Source of the DNA: Faecalicatena sp. Marseille-Q4148
GTDB lineage: Bacteria; Bacillota; Clostridia; Lachnospirales; Lachnospiraceae
NCBI GenBank assembly: GCA_018228665.1
Contig: CP073692.1
Span: forward strand, 1,438,046 to 1,502,045
Length of the DNA stretch: 64,000 bases
Direction: 5' to 3'
Part shown: positions 8,503 to 20,773 of the stretch, in pieces
How the letters are laid out: every line of letters starts with the position of its first letter
Numbering within the stretch: the stretch's first letter is position 1
Position numbers and translations under genes: made by a program
The notes under the pieces: generated by a model
What the model saw: only the letters and a program-made list of their open reading frames with translations
Databases searched by the model: none
What the model was told of the DNA's origin: nothing

Positions 8503-8529
8503 ACGCTTTCTTATATTTTTCATACTATA
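8503..8529 (+). promoter_or_regulatory. putative sporulation (sigma-E/K type) promoter of cotJ
   Basis: CATACTATA (8521-8529) fits the mother-cell -10 form CATANNNTA, and an AC dinucleotide (8503-8504) lies 16 bases upstream, as in sigma-K -35 elements. The B. subtilis cotJ operon is under sigma-E. The -35 is only two bases, so this is weak, though the location 33 bases before cotJA fits. Confidence 0.4.
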
Positions 8530-8561
8530 TATTGTAAATTCAATGAAAGGGGTAACTGCAC

Positions 8562-8801
8562 ATGCAAAACTATCCAAATATGAATGTGCCTCAGAGAATG
8601 CCAAATCGTCAGAGCTGCGGATGTACCCGCATACGTCAGACTGCTGTCGAAGATCCATTAAAAGGCATGCCGCTTGCTATGGCTTATGTTCCGTGGCAGC
8701 AATGGGCCTGCCCATATGAAGCAACAAAAGGCTTCTGCCGCGGAACTATTTTCGAGGCCCTCGATAAACCATTTATGCCAAAAGGAGGGATGATGCGATG
8801 A
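8562..8801 (+). CDS. cotJA: spore coat-associated protein CotJA
   Basis: 79 residues, matching CotJA: MAYVPWQQWACPYEATKGFCRGTIF is split here as AMAYVPWQQW, YEATKGFCRGTIFEAL and DKPFMPKGG, the signature block of the family. It is an inner coat component of the endospore that acts with CotJC. An AAAGGGG ribosome site precedes the ATG. The last codons overlap cotJB (ATGA at 8798-8801), implying coupled translation. One of only two plus-strand transcription units in the window. Confidence 0.93.
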   Translation: MQNYPNMNVPQRMPNRQSCGCTRIRQTAVEDPLKGMPLAMAYVPWQQWACPYEATKGFCRGTIFEALDKPFMPKGGMMR

Positions 8802-9067
8802 GAAATCAATCCCGGCGTCAGGAAATGCTCCATCACATTAATGTTGTAAGCTTTGCTGTAGATGACATTAAATTATTTCTCAATACGCACCCGGACAATC
8901 AGGAAGCGCTAAATTACTATCAGGAATACAGCCGTCTCCGCAATGAAGCTCTGAAAAAATATGCTGAAGAATTCGGTCCTCTCACGGTAGATTACGCAAT
9001 GCGCTCCGATTCTTATACGTGGAACTGGATCAATGATCCGTGGCCGTGGCAGGAAGGAGGATGTTAA
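8798..9067 (+). CDS. cotJB: spore coat protein CotJB
   Basis: 89 residues with the CotJB pattern: a helical N-terminus (HHINVVSFAVDDIKLFLNTH), a helix DNQEALNYYQEYSRLRNEA, and the conserved tryptophan-rich tail YTWNWINDPWPWQ. Middle gene of cotJABC, overlapping cotJA by 4 bases and ending one base before cotJC. Needed with CotJA and CotJC for coat assembly in Bacillus; the same role is inferred here. Confidence 0.92.
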   Translation: MRNQSRRQEMLHHINVVSFAVDDIKLFLNTHPDNQEALNYYQEYSRLRNEALKKYAEEFGPLTVDYAMRSDSYTWNWINDPWPWQEGGC

Positions 9068-9068
9068 T

Positions 9069-9683
9069 ATGTGGAATTATGAAAAAAGACTGCAGTACCC
9101 TGTAAAAATCTCACAACCGAATCCCAAAATGGCGCAAGTCATCATAAGTCAGTTTGGTGGCCCGGACGGCGAGCTTGCTGCCTCTATGCGCTATCTGAGC
9201 CAGAGATATACGATGCCATACAACGAAGTAACCGCTACCCTGACTGACATCGGCACCGAAGAGCTCGCCCATATGGAGATGATCTGTGCGATTGTCCATC
9301 AGCTTACGCGCAATTTAACTCCGGAAGAAATCGAAAAATCCGGTTTTGCTCCATATTATGTAGATCACACACTGGCGCTCTGGCCACAGGCGGCAAGCGG
9401 AGCTCCCTGGACAGCAACTTATTTTCAGTCAAAAGGGGATCCTATCACTGATCTGCACGAAGATATGGCAGCAGAACAAAAGGCAAGAACAACTTACGAT
9501 AACATTCTCCGTCTCGTAAAAGATCCTGAAGTCTGTGATCCGATCCGCTTCTTAAGAGAGCGGGAAATCGTCCACTATCAACGCTTCGGTGAATCACTGC
9601 GACATGTGCAGGATCGTCTCGACAGCCGCAATTTCTATGCGTTCAATCCGGAATTTGACCGCAGAAACTGCCAGACATCATAG
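9069..9683 (+). CDS. cotJC: spore coat manganese catalase CotJC
   Basis: 204 residues of the manganese catalase family: a ferritin-like four-helix bundle with metal-ligand motifs in LTDIGTEELAHMEMIC (Glu and His), DMAAEQKARTTYDN and LREREIVHYQRFGE. The length matches CotJC rather than the longer cytosolic Mn catalase. The start ATG 9069-9071 has GGAGG (9055-9059) inside the end of cotJB; a longer upstream frame overlaps cotJB and is rejected. It probably protects the spore from hydrogen peroxide. A bidirectional terminator follows. Confidence 0.95.
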   Translation: MWNYEKRLQYPVKISQPNPKMAQVIISQFGGPDGELAASMRYLSQRYTMPYNEVTATLTDIGTEELAHMEMICAIVHQLTRNLTPEEIEKSGFAPYYVDHTLALWPQAASGAPWTATYFQSKGDPITDLHEDMAAEQKARTTYDNILRLVKDPEVCDPIRFLREREIVHYQRFGESLRHVQDRLDSRNFYAFNPEFDRRNCQTS

Positions 9684-9710
9684 CATAAGCATTTTCCTGT
9701 ATTCACAGAT

Positions 9711-9749
9711 AAAAGGAGCTGGCGCACTCATCTGCCCAGCTCCCTTTAT
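9711..9749. terminator. bidirectional terminator between cotJC and the M20 peptidase
   Basis: GGAGCTGG (9715-9722) and CCAGCTCC (9736-9743) form an 8-bp stem, flanked by AAAA on the left and CTTTATT on the right, so it can end both converging transcripts. Confidence 0.8.
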
Positions 9750-9758
9750 TCATAATGA

Positions 9759-10913
9759 TTACTTGCTCCACAGCTCATCAATTGCCAATGCCGCCAGAAT
9801 ATCAAGTTTTAACGCCCGCAAAAGCACCTGAATATTCTGTGCCTCATCCGGTCCGTGAGCGCTTCCGTGACCTTCGGGAAATGGTTTCTTCTCTCCCTGC
9901 TGTCCCGCACCAAAGCCGCATCCCTGTTTAAAATGTCTTGCATAGGTACATCCTTCCATAATATATGGACGATCCTCCAATGTTGTCAGCTTATGATACA
10001 ACTCTACAAGAAGCGATGGGATTTCTTCCTCTTCTGAGATCCAATACCCCTGATCCAGTCTCAGAACAGTCATCTCTAATCCCTGTTTTTCCGCAAAGGC
10101 GCGGATTTTTTTCTCAGCTTCATCAAGGTTTTCGCTGGACGGAAGTCTCAGATCGCAGCACAAAATTCTTTCTTTTGTCATCTCATCGATTTCTTCTGTC
10201 ACTTTGCATCGAGATCTTCCGCAAACCGGATCTATTACCGACAGTCCAAACACTTCTCCGGTACTGTCTTTTTGCAATAGTTCTTTGACTTCATCAACAG
10301 TTTCTTTCCCTTTAAGCTGAAATTTCAACACGCTTTTCTCACCATTCGTAATCGGAAAATCATCATCCGCTGCAATTCCAAACTCCGGCTGCCCCGCTCT
10401 TTGAAGATAATATTTCAGGTCTTCCATATCTGTTTCTTCGTGGGAACCTACAAACAGTCGGATATCATTCATCGGAATCAGCTCTTCTTCTTTTAAAAAT
10501 GCCAGCGCATATAAAAGCGCGATCAGCGGCGCTTTGTCATCCACCACCCCGCGTCCAATTATATAGCCTTTATCCACAATTCCTTGAAAAGGCGGGTACA
10601 GATTTCCTTCCGATGCCGGAACAACATCCGCATGTGCTGCAAAAAGCAGTCGTTTTCCACTCTGCTCCTTTTGCAGTCTGATCTCCAGGCCATAATAATC
10701 ATAATTATCCACAATTAATCCTTTTTCTTTGGCAAGCTCTGCACAAAAGTCCAGCGCTTCTGCACATTTTGCCCCGTATGGATATGCTGTACATCCTTCT
10801 TCCTCGACACTTGGTATTCCTACGAGACGACATACATTTTCAATGATCTCATTTTGATTGTTTTCAATAAACGTATCAATCTGTCTATTGATTTTCTCCC
10901 AATTTCTGGACAT
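9759..10913 (-). CDS. M20 family dipeptidase (Sapep/PepV-like)
   Basis: 384-residue zinc or manganese peptidase. Metal and catalytic residues: LLFAAHADVVPASEG (His and the catalytic Asp), IGRGVVDDKAPL (bridging Asp), GSHEETDMEDL (catalytic and metal Glu), DFPITNGEKS, and the C-terminal metal His in FPEGHGSAHGPDE. The last is written as in Sapep-type cytosolic dipeptidases. It is shorter than PepV (about 470) because the lid domain is reduced. Start ATG 10913 has AAGGAGG upstream, and the gene overlaps the preceding EamA gene by 29 bases. Probably hydrolyses dipeptides in the cytoplasm. Confidence 0.9.
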   Translation of the reverse strand: MSRNWEKINRQIDTFIENNQNEIIENVCRLVGIPSVEEEGCTAYPYGAKCAEALDFCAELAKEKGLIVDNYDYYGLEIRLQKEQSGKRLLFAAHADVVPASEGNLYPPFQGIVDKGYIIGRGVVDDKAPLIALLYALAFLKEEELIPMNDIRLFVGSHEETDMEDLKYYLQRAGQPEFGIAADDDFPITNGEKSVLKFQLKGKETVDEVKELLQKDSTGEVFGLSVIDPVCGRSRCKVTEEIDEMTKERILCCDLRLPSSENLDEAEKKIRAFAEKQGLEMTVLRLDQGYWISEEEEIPSLLVELYHKLTTLEDRPYIMEGCTYARHFKQGCGFGAGQQGEKKPFPEGHGSAHGPDEAQNIQVLLRALKLDILAALAIDELWSK

Positions 10914-11778
10914 TTTTTGCCTCCTTGCCTGCAAATACAGGAAGTTCTGAAACGAGCACTGCTCCGAGGATCAGCGCTGATCCGATTAACATCTTCGCGG
11001 TTACCTGTTCATGAAGCAGAATAACAGAAAAGACTGTTCCAAATACTGCTTCCATTGAAAGAATAATAGCTGCTTTCGTTTCTTCCACATATCTCTGTGA
11101 GAGTGTCTGTAAAAAGTAAGTCAGGCAGGTACTGATCAGACCAAGATATAACACTGCCCAGATGCTGTTTTTATCTGCATGGAACGCCAGCTCCCCTGAA
11201 AAGAGATAGCCCACCAAAGAGCATACAAATGCCATCGCCATCTGAATAAAATTCAGTACCATAGGCCGGATTCTTCCAACAAATTCTCCTGTCAGGAAAA
11301 TCTGGAATGCGAAGCAGACCGCACAGACAAGGGTAAGGGCATCGCCGATTCCCATACTGAAATCTGCCTGCAGCGAGAGCACTCCGGCGCCTATGATTGC
11401 CATCGCCGCTCCTACCAGAGACTGTGCTTTTACTTTTCTCTTATAAAGTACCATCGCAATAAATGGAACAAACACTACATTCGTAGCTGTTAAAAATGCA
11501 TTTTTGGACGGTGTCGTATACTGAAGTCCAATAATCTGAAGTGCAAATCCTCCAAACAGAAAGAATCCAAGAATTGCACCGCATTTCCATTCTTCTTTCC
11601 GAATCGTTTTAATCTCTTTTCCTGCAAGTGCTGCCATTACAATCGTTGCAATCAGGAAACGGATTGCCATAATCTGAAAAGGCGTCAGCCCTACAAGCGC
11701 AATATCGCTGGCTACAAAGCCCCCTCCCCATATGATTGTTACTGCCAGAAGTCCTGCAATTCCTAATTTGTTTTTCAT
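10885..11778 (-). CDS. EamA/DMT-family permease
   Basis: 297 residues with ten predicted transmembrane segments arranged as two EamA repeats (about 5-140 and 150-285). The N-terminal motif IIWGGGFVASDIAL and the fifth-helix AFLTATNVVFVPFIAMVLY fit the drug/metabolite transporter superfamily. The substrate cannot be read from sequence; an amino-acid or metabolite exporter is typical. It follows the MATE gene by 7 bases and overlaps the peptidase gene, forming a three-gene operon MATE-EamA-M20 in which two exporters accompany a dipeptidase; a link to peptide or amino-acid overflow is inference. Confidence 0.88.
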   Translation of the reverse strand: MKNKLGIAGLLAVTIIWGGGFVASDIALVGLTPFQIMAIRFLIATIVMAALAGKEIKTIRKEEWKCGAILGFFLFGGFALQIIGLQYTTPSKNAFLTATNVVFVPFIAMVLYKRKVKAQSLVGAAMAIIGAGVLSLQADFSMGIGDALTLVCAVCFAFQIFLTGEFVGRIRPMVLNFIQMAMAFVCSLVGYLFSGELAFHADKNSIWAVLYLGLISTCLTYFLQTLSQRYVEETKAAIILSMEAVFGTVFSVILLHEQVTAKMLIGSALILGAVLVSELPVFAGKEAKNVQKLGENQ

Positions 11779-11785
11779 TGTTTCT

Positions 11786-13153
11786 TTACTCCATTTCTAA
11801 TGTATCTGCAGGGAATAGATTCTTCTTGCCGATACGTCCGTACAAAAATACACTTAGACAGAATCTTGAAAGCTGATCCAATGCAATCACAATCCAAATT
11901 GCTGTGATCGGAAGCTTCAGAACAAATGCTGCCAGCAGGCAAAGCGGAATTCTGACGATCCAGATTCCAAATCCTGCTACGAGCATTGGCGTATTCTTAT
12001 AACCAAGCGCCCGGATTGTTCCATTGTATATTCTTGATAAGTTCTGCGGAATCTGAATAAATCCCATCACAAACACATATACAACACCAATTGCCTGAAG
12101 TTCCGGTTTGTTCGTCATCATCTGCATAAATACTTTTGGCAGCAGGATCAACAGAAGCGATGTTACAACACTGATAGCTGTTCCTACTTTCAAAAGTTCT
12201 TTAAAGTATATTTTCTGCAGCTTCTGATCCCTCTTTCCGATTGCACGCGCCGCCAATGTTGTGGAAGCCGTACTAAAGCCGATCGCAGGCATTTCCGTAA
12301 TCGTTTCCGCCTGGATTCCAAGCTGATAAGCTGCAAATGCCGCCGCTCCGTAAGAAAGAATAATCTTACTTAAAATGATAGCTGAAAATTGCCAGAACAT
12401 GCTTTCCAAAGCTGCCGGAATTCCTGTTGTATATACTTCATAAATGCATTTACGGTCAAGCTTAAAGAAACTTCCCTGACGTACCGTATCTGAGAATAAT
12501 CCCTTTTTCTTATTGTACAGCAAATACAATCCAAGAACAGCTCCAAATGTCTGCGCTGTAACAAGCGCTGCAGCTGCACCCTGAATTCCCATTCCTTTCA
12601 ATGGACCAATCCCAAAAATGAATACATAACCGCAGACAATGTTTACAATATTCATTGCTGCCGCAATATACATTGGTGTTTTTGTATTTCCATATCCCTG
12701 AAACGCTGCTGTAACAAGAGTCATTATAACATTTCCTGTAAATCCTATCACTACAATTTTCATATAACTTTGTGCAAGTGTCAGAATTTGTGGATCTTTC
12801 GAAAAGAATCCGAGGAAAATATCCGCGCGGAAAAATAAAAAAATCTGCACAAGCAGAACGACTGCTAATTCTGTCAGCAACGTCTGCTCCATAATTTTTC
12901 TGCAGTTTTCTTTCTTTCCTGCACCATAGGCGCGCGCAATCAGAACCGTAGCACCAATTGCCACTCCTTTATAAAATACCCACAGCGTATCCGTTATCCT
13001 GACGCAGATCCCCTGTGCAGAAATATCATTTGCCAGAAGTCTTCCAACCATCGCTGTTGTAATAAGACTCGCTGAAATCTGGAGAATGTTTTCCAGGATC
13101 ATCGGAATAATGATGTGGTAGATCTCTCGTTTTATCTTCTTTGTCTCGTACAA
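11786..13153 (-). CDS. MATE family efflux transporter, TTG start
   Basis: 455 residues, twelve membrane segments, MATE family (Na+ or H+ driven multidrug export). Recognisable parts are IIPMILENILQISASLI at the N-terminus and the half-repeat around residues 230-300 (TGIPAALESMFWQFSAIIL). The start codon is TTG (13151-13153) with GGGAGG just upstream; the next in-frame ATG is inside helix 1, so TTG is well supported. First gene of the MATE-EamA-M20 operon; a strong terminator lies directly upstream, and I see no clear promoter in the 20 bases between. Confidence 0.9.
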   Translation of the reverse strand: MYETKKIKREIYHIIIPMILENILQISASLITTAMVGRLLANDISAQGICVRITDTLWVFYKGVAIGATVLIARAYGAGKKENCRKIMEQTLLTELAVVLLVQIFLFFRADIFLGFFSKDPQILTLAQSYMKIVVIGFTGNVIMTLVTAAFQGYGNTKTPMYIAAAMNIVNIVCGYVFIFGIGPLKGMGIQGAAAALVTAQTFGAVLGLYLLYNKKKGLFSDTVRQGSFFKLDRKCIYEVYTTGIPAALESMFWQFSAIILSKIILSYGAAAFAAYQLGIQAETITEMPAIGFSTASTTLAARAIGKRDQKLQKIYFKELLKVGTAISVVTSLLLILLPKVFMQMMTNKPELQAIGVVYVFVMGFIQIPQNLSRIYNGTIRALGYKNTPMLVAGFGIWIVRIPLCLLAAFVLKLPITAIWIVIALDQLSRFCLSVFLYGRIGKKNLFPADTLEME

Positions 13154-13167
13154 ATAATCCTCCCTTC

Positions 13168-13202
13168 TAAAAATAAGTGCCGGGGGAAAACCCCCAACAC
13201 TT
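13168..13202 (-). terminator. terminator of the lac/ABC operon
   Basis: Minus-strand 12-bp stem AAGTGTTGGGGG / CCCCCGGCACTT (13175-13186 with 13191-13202; two G-U pairs, TTTT loop) followed by ATTTTTAG. Lies 17 bases past the solute-binding-protein gene. Confidence 0.85.
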
Positions 13203-13219
13203 ATCTTTCATCCCGATTA

Positions 13220-14512
13220 TTATTTACCGAATTTTGCTTCCATTTCTTCTTGTTCGTCACTTAAAACTTTTGCAGGATCTGCATCCTCCAGGAGCACTCT
13301 TGCAACACAGTTTTTAGACATTTCAATTGCTTCTGCGAAGTTAGAAGTATAGTTTACCTGTGGTACTGTTTTACCAATCTCTGTAAACATATCAAATAAT
13401 TTCTGTCCGCCAAAGTATTCATCGCCTTCCTGGAATACTTCTGACTCTAATGCCGGAAGGTATGACGGATATAAACCATAGTTCTGGAATCCTTCTACGT
13501 TTGCATCAACATCTTCCATACAGAATTTTACAAATTCTTTTGCTGCTTCTGCATTTTCACTTGCTGACGGAACTGCAAGAACTGATCCACCGTTAGATGC
13601 GCCCATTGCTTCTGCATCTGCATCAAATTTTGGAAGTGGCATACATGCCCATTTGCCTGCCTGATCCGGAGCTGCATCTTTGATAGAACCAACCATCCAA
13701 ACAGCCTCTGCGATACATGCAAATTTGTCAGCTGTCATACCTGCTACCATATCATCCCAAGATGAGTTATTAAATGTAATACCTGCTTCGTACATTTTTT
13801 TGCACATTTCCATTGCTCTAATAGATTCTTCGGAATTTACCTGCGGATTTCCTTCTGCATCAAAATAGAACTTACCAAGCTGCATTAACATGAAACGATA
13901 TGTAGCATCACTTCTTGACTCTGCCATACAAAGCATGTCAACACCTGTTTTATCTTTCAAAACTTTACCGGCTTCAATGAAATCATCCCATGTTACGATA
14001 TCTTCAGCTTTGATTCCGGCTTCTTCAAATAAGTCTGCACGGTAGAACATTCCACACGGGCCGGAATCCCACGGATATGCGATAATTTTGTCATCGCTTG
14101 TACATTCGGCGATCTTAATCGGGAAGAAATCATCTTTATTGATCATATCAGTAAATTCTTCAAATTTACCTGGGAACTTCTCACCGAATTTTGCCATTTG
14201 CTCACCCTCGAGAGATACAATATCCGGAAGTCCGATTCCAGACTGCAGACATGTTGTCATTTTCTGGTATACCTGCTGAACACCCATCTCTTCAAAATTG
14301 AATTCTACATCTGGATATTTCTCCTGGAATCTCTCTGCCTGCGCTTCCATATGAGCTAAAGCCACATCCCAGCTCCATACTGTAATCTCACCGGATAATT
14401 TTCCGTCATCAGATCCGCCCTCTTTCTTCGCATCGGATCCGCCACCGCCGCAAGCAGCTAATGATACTGTCATTGCTGTTGCCATTAAAATTGCCAATAG
14501 TTTCTTTTTCAT
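13220..14512 (-). CDS. sugar ABC transporter substrate-binding lipoprotein
   Basis: 430 residues. Signal peptide with lipobox LAAC (Cys at 21) followed by a Gly/Ser/Asp/Lys linker; then a family 1 extracellular solute-binding fold (ITVWSWDVALAHMEAQAERF, VVTWDDFIEAGKVLKDKTG, NGGSVLAVPSAS). It captures a sugar, probably a galactoside or small oligosaccharide given the lacZ neighbour, and hands it to the two permeases encoded upstream. Last gene of lacI-lacZ-permease-permease-SBP. AAGGAGG precedes the ATG. A sequence-based sugar assignment is not possible. Confidence 0.92.
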   Translation of the reverse strand: MKKKLLAILMATAMTVSLAACGGGGSDAKKEGGSDDGKLSGEITVWSWDVALAHMEAQAERFQEKYPDVEFNFEEMGVQQVYQKMTTCLQSGIGLPDIVSLEGEQMAKFGEKFPGKFEEFTDMINKDDFFPIKIAECTSDDKIIAYPWDSGPCGMFYRADLFEEAGIKAEDIVTWDDFIEAGKVLKDKTGVDMLCMAESRSDATYRFMLMQLGKFYFDAEGNPQVNSEESIRAMEMCKKMYEAGITFNNSSWDDMVAGMTADKFACIAEAVWMVGSIKDAAPDQAGKWACMPLPKFDADAEAMGASNGGSVLAVPSASENAEAAKEFVKFCMEDVDANVEGFQNYGLYPSYLPALESEVFQEGDEYFGGQKLFDMFTEIGKTVPQVNYTSNFAEAIEMSKNCVARVLLEDADPAKVLSDEQEEMEAKFGK

Positions 14513-14536
14513 TTCATTTTCCTCCTTTGATGAAAT

Positions 14537-15370
14537 TTATTCTTTTACAGCTCCACCCATAACGCCGGCAACGAACTGTTTCTGAAACACAAGAAAGACA
14601 ATTAAGATTGGTAATACTGCAAACACTGTCGCTAACATAATTACACCGTAATCTTTTCTCCATGCAACTCCATCCAGCATAGAAAGCGCTACCGGGAAGT
14701 TATACATAGATTTTGTTCCTAAAATGATCAACGGCCACATGAAACTGTTCCACATACTCATGAACATGTAGATTCCCATTGCACCAAGCGCAGGTTTCAT
14801 GGAAGGCATAACGACTTTCATAAAGATTGAGAACTCGCCATATCCATCAATTCTCGCCGCCTCGATCAGTGATGTCGGGAATGCCAACATATTTTGCCGC
14901 ATCAGGAACATTCCGAATGCTCCTGCCAGACCCGGAAGGATAACTGCCTGATATGTATTTGCCCAACCGATATTATTCATTAATGTAAACAGCGGCACAT
15001 ACATTACCTGTCCCGGAATCATCATTGTTACCATAATGATACCAAAAATAAGGTTTTTCCCTTTAAATTCATATTTTGCAAATGCATATCCTGACATAGA
15101 GTGGAGAAGCATTGCCAGTCCTGTATAAGTAAATGTCAAAATACAGGAGTTCAACAGAATTCTTCCCAGATCCAGACGTTTATTTAAGTTTGCCAGGTTC
15201 GCTAATAAGTTTGTGCCAAAGAAAAGCTTTGGTGTCGCACTTAAAATATCTGCATTTGTATTTGTCGCTGATACAAACATAAAGTAGAACGGAAACAGAG
15301 AGACAAATGCTGCAATTATAAGAAATACATATGTAAAGATTTTAGATACATTTGCTTTACTTTTCTTCAT
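14537..15370 (-). CDS. sugar ABC transporter permease (MalG/CUT1 type)
   Basis: 277 residues, six membrane helices. The EAA loop that docks the ATPase is seen as SLIEAARIDGYGEFSIFMKV followed by VMPSMKPALGAMGIY. N-terminal helix AFVSLFPFYFMFVSATN is typical of MalG-like subunits. The start codon overlaps the stop of the preceding permease by one base (TAATG at 15368-15372), indicating coupled translation. Works as a heterodimer with that permease and the lipoprotein encoded downstream. No ABC ATPase gene lies nearby. Confidence 0.93.
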   Translation of the reverse strand: MKKSKANVSKIFTYVFLIIAAFVSLFPFYFMFVSATNTNADILSATPKLFFGTNLLANLANLNKRLDLGRILLNSCILTFTYTGLAMLLHSMSGYAFAKYEFKGKNLIFGIIMVTMMIPGQVMYVPLFTLMNNIGWANTYQAVILPGLAGAFGMFLMRQNMLAFPTSLIEAARIDGYGEFSIFMKVVMPSMKPALGAMGIYMFMSMWNSFMWPLIILGTKSMYNFPVALSMLDGVAWRKDYGVIMLATVFAVLPILIVFLVFQKQFVAGVMGGAVKE

Positions 15371-16278
15371 TAGTCTTCTCCTCCTTTCGACATTCTAAAC
15401 TGAATGATTGACAAAATTCCAATGATTACAACGAGTGCATAGCTGATTGCAGCTGCATAGCCGAACTTGTAATATGAGAATCCTGTATTATACAAATAAT
15501 GTCCAATTGTAATGGTAGCATTATCCGGTCCTCCGCCTGTTAAGATGAAAGATTCATCGAACAACTGCAATGTACCGATTGTTGATGTAATGCTGACAAA
15601 TAAAATGATGGATTTTACCATCGGAATTGTGATGTAGAAGAATTTCTGGAACGCATTTGCTCCGTCAATATCTGCTGATTCATATAACTCCAACGGAATT
15701 CCTTTTAATCCGGCGATCATGATGATTGTATTGTATCCTGTCCATCTCCATGTGATACCAATAATGATTGCCATTCTTGCACCCCACACAGTATTCAGCC
15801 AGTCAACTCCAGTGAATCCAAGTGCTCTTAGTGCATGGTTTACAAGACCAAAATCTGTGTTAAATAATAACTTAAACACAATTGCATATGCTACTAATGC
15901 TGTTACTGACGGCAGGAAGATACTCATACGGAATCCGGAGCGGAACTTTAAGAAAGCCTGTTCCACCATAACTCCGAGTACCAGTGAGAGTACTACCATG
16001 ACCGGTACCTGTACTGCCAGGTAAATAAATGTGTTTTTCAGTGATTTCCAAAAGATTGGATCTTTGAACATCGTAACATAGTTCTGAATTCCGCAGAAAA
16101 TATACTGTCCATCTGTAAAATCCTGGAAACTCAGTATTAATGACTTAATAACCGGATAAATCATAAACACTGCAAACAAAATAATCATTGGTGTCAGAAA
16201 CAGATACGGTGCATTTTTCCTTGTCATTAAGCTTTTTCTCTTTGGCAGACTATAATCTGCGCCTGTTTTGCTGCTCAT
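15370..16278 (-). CDS. sugar ABC transporter permease (MalF/CUT1 type)
   Basis: 302 residues with six main helices; N-terminal APYLFLTPMIILFAVFMIYP is the usual MalF/UgpA-type first helix and GIPLELYESADIDGANAFQ plus KFFYITIPMVKS is the EAA loop. GGPDNATITIGHYLYNTGF is a conserved segment in CUT1 permeases. The start has GGGAGG about 9 bases upstream. It follows lacZ by 32 bases, so the transporter is expressed with the beta-galactosidase. Confidence 0.93.
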   Translation of the reverse strand: MSSKTGADYSLPKRKSLMTRKNAPYLFLTPMIILFAVFMIYPVIKSLILSFQDFTDGQYIFCGIQNYVTMFKDPIFWKSLKNTFIYLAVQVPVMVVLSLVLGVMVEQAFLKFRSGFRMSIFLPSVTALVAYAIVFKLLFNTDFGLVNHALRALGFTGVDWLNTVWGARMAIIIGITWRWTGYNTIIMIAGLKGIPLELYESADIDGANAFQKFFYITIPMVKSIILFVSITSTIGTLQLFDESFILTGGGPDNATITIGHYLYNTGFSYYKFGYAAAISYALVVIIGILSIIQFRMSKGGED

Positions 16279-16310
16279 TCCTTTACCTCCCTTTTATTCA
16301 GAATGTTTTT

Positions 16311-19457
<3,147 letters not shown>

Positions 19458-19470
19458 TTATCTTTTATAG

Positions 19471-20520
19471 TTATAACGGCTGACTGTCACTGCAGCTTCC
19501 CCGAACCATCAGGTGATTCGGAACAACAACCTTCACACTCTCTGTTCTTCCGCTCATCATCCGCTCCAGTAGAAGCCGCACTGACATTGTTCCGATCAAA
19601 TCATTCGCTAACTTCACACTTGTCAGCGGCGGGGTCATAAATGCTGCTGATTGCACATCATTGCATCCAATGATTGCAATTTCATCCGGAACACTGACTG
19701 CATTTTCTTTCAGCGCACGCAGAAATCCAATGGCAAGACTATCATTTTCTGCAAATACCGCTCTCGGAAGCTTACGATGTTCTCTTAAGATTTTCTTTCC
19801 GAGTTCATATCCATTCGTAATATAGCTATTGTTTGTCAGCCAGACAAATTCTTCCCGGAACAATCCTCTTTGCTCTAACATCTTTTTAAAATACAAATAA
19901 CGCCTGTCTGCCTTTAGCGCCCCATAAACCTCAATTCCATACGTTCCGATATAACCAATTTCCTGATATCGGTTTCTTTCAAAACACTCTACCGCTTTCT
20001 GCACAACACTCTCAAAATCATTGACAATGTAATCCGCATTCAATTCTCCGTCTTCCAGTTCAAAATCTGCACAGACAACAGGAATATTTGCTTCTCTGAG
20101 CAATGTCCTCAGCTCGCTTGCATGAAACCACAGTCCCGGATGACCGACTAAGACAATCCCCTGAAATTCTGAAAACTTTTCGATTCCTTTTTCCATCGTA
20201 TCCAGAAAGATCTCTTCGACCTTCATACCATTCTTTTCCAGTTCCCGTTTTAAACTCAGACGAACAATCTGATAATAACTGTCTTCAATTTCCAGCAATT
20301 CCTGATATAAAAGAAAGATTCCTATCTTTCCCTTCGGCAGGTCTACGAATGTATGTTCCAACCGTTCTGAACGCCCCCGGTATTCCAGCTCTTCAGCTGC
20401 TCTCAAAATCCTCTGTCGCGTTCCCTCCGATACGGAAAATGTTCTGTCATTCTTTAACACCCTTGAAACTGCGGCCTGTGATACGCCTGCCTTTGCTGCC
20501 ACATCCTTTAACGTCGTCAT
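19471..20520 (-). CDS. LacI/GalR family transcriptional regulator
   Basis: 349 residues: LacI-type HTH at 1-26 (TTLKDVAAKAGVSQAAVSRV) with hinge ILRAAEELEYRGR, then a periplasmic-binding-like ligand domain (GKIGIFLLYQELLEIED, DYIVNDFESVVQKAVECF, AVFAENDSLAIGFLRALKE, IIGCNDVQSAAFMTPPLTSV). It is the first gene of the lacI-lacZ-ABC set and probably represses it, with a galactoside as inducer. AAGGTGG ribosome site before ATG. Several AT-rich palindromes lie upstream, candidates for its operator. Confidence 0.92.
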   Translation of the reverse strand: MTTLKDVAAKAGVSQAAVSRVLKNDRTFSVSEGTRQRILRAAEELEYRGRSERLEHTFVDLPKGKIGIFLLYQELLEIEDSYYQIVRLSLKRELEKNGMKVEEIFLDTMEKGIEKFSEFQGIVLVGHPGLWFHASELRTLLREANIPVVCADFELEDGELNADYIVNDFESVVQKAVECFERNRYQEIGYIGTYGIEVYGALKADRRYLYFKKMLEQRGLFREEFVWLTNNSYITNGYELGKKILREHRKLPRAVFAENDSLAIGFLRALKENAVSVPDEIAIIGCNDVQSAAFMTPPLTSVKLANDLIGTMSVRLLLERMMSGRTESVKVVVPNHLMVRGSCSDSQPL

Positions 20521-20688
20521 TTTACCACCTTTTTTACCAAACAGTTTTACTACTTTTTACTTTCGAACTTTTTTGATAATGTAATTATAGCATCTGTTTT
20601 AGCACCTTTCTATTATTTTATTCTGTTTTTAATTATTTTTTTGTATATTTTTATTACTTTTTTAATCTTTTTACTAATTTACTTGTTT

Positions 20689-20713
20689 TATTTAGTAATT
20701 ATATTACTAAATA
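20689..20713. promoter_or_regulatory. 25-bp palindrome, candidate LacI-type operator
   Basis: TATTTAGTAAT-TAT-ATTACTAAATA: perfect 11-base arms around a 3-base centre, about 170 bases upstream of the lacI start. The TTAGTAA half-sites resemble those of some Firmicute LacI-family sites, but the odd-length centre lacking CG is unusual for that family. Confidence 0.45.
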
Positions 20714-20773
20714 TTTGTTATTTTTATATCACTCCACCTCCTTTTTTAACTGTATTTTACTTATATATTGGTA

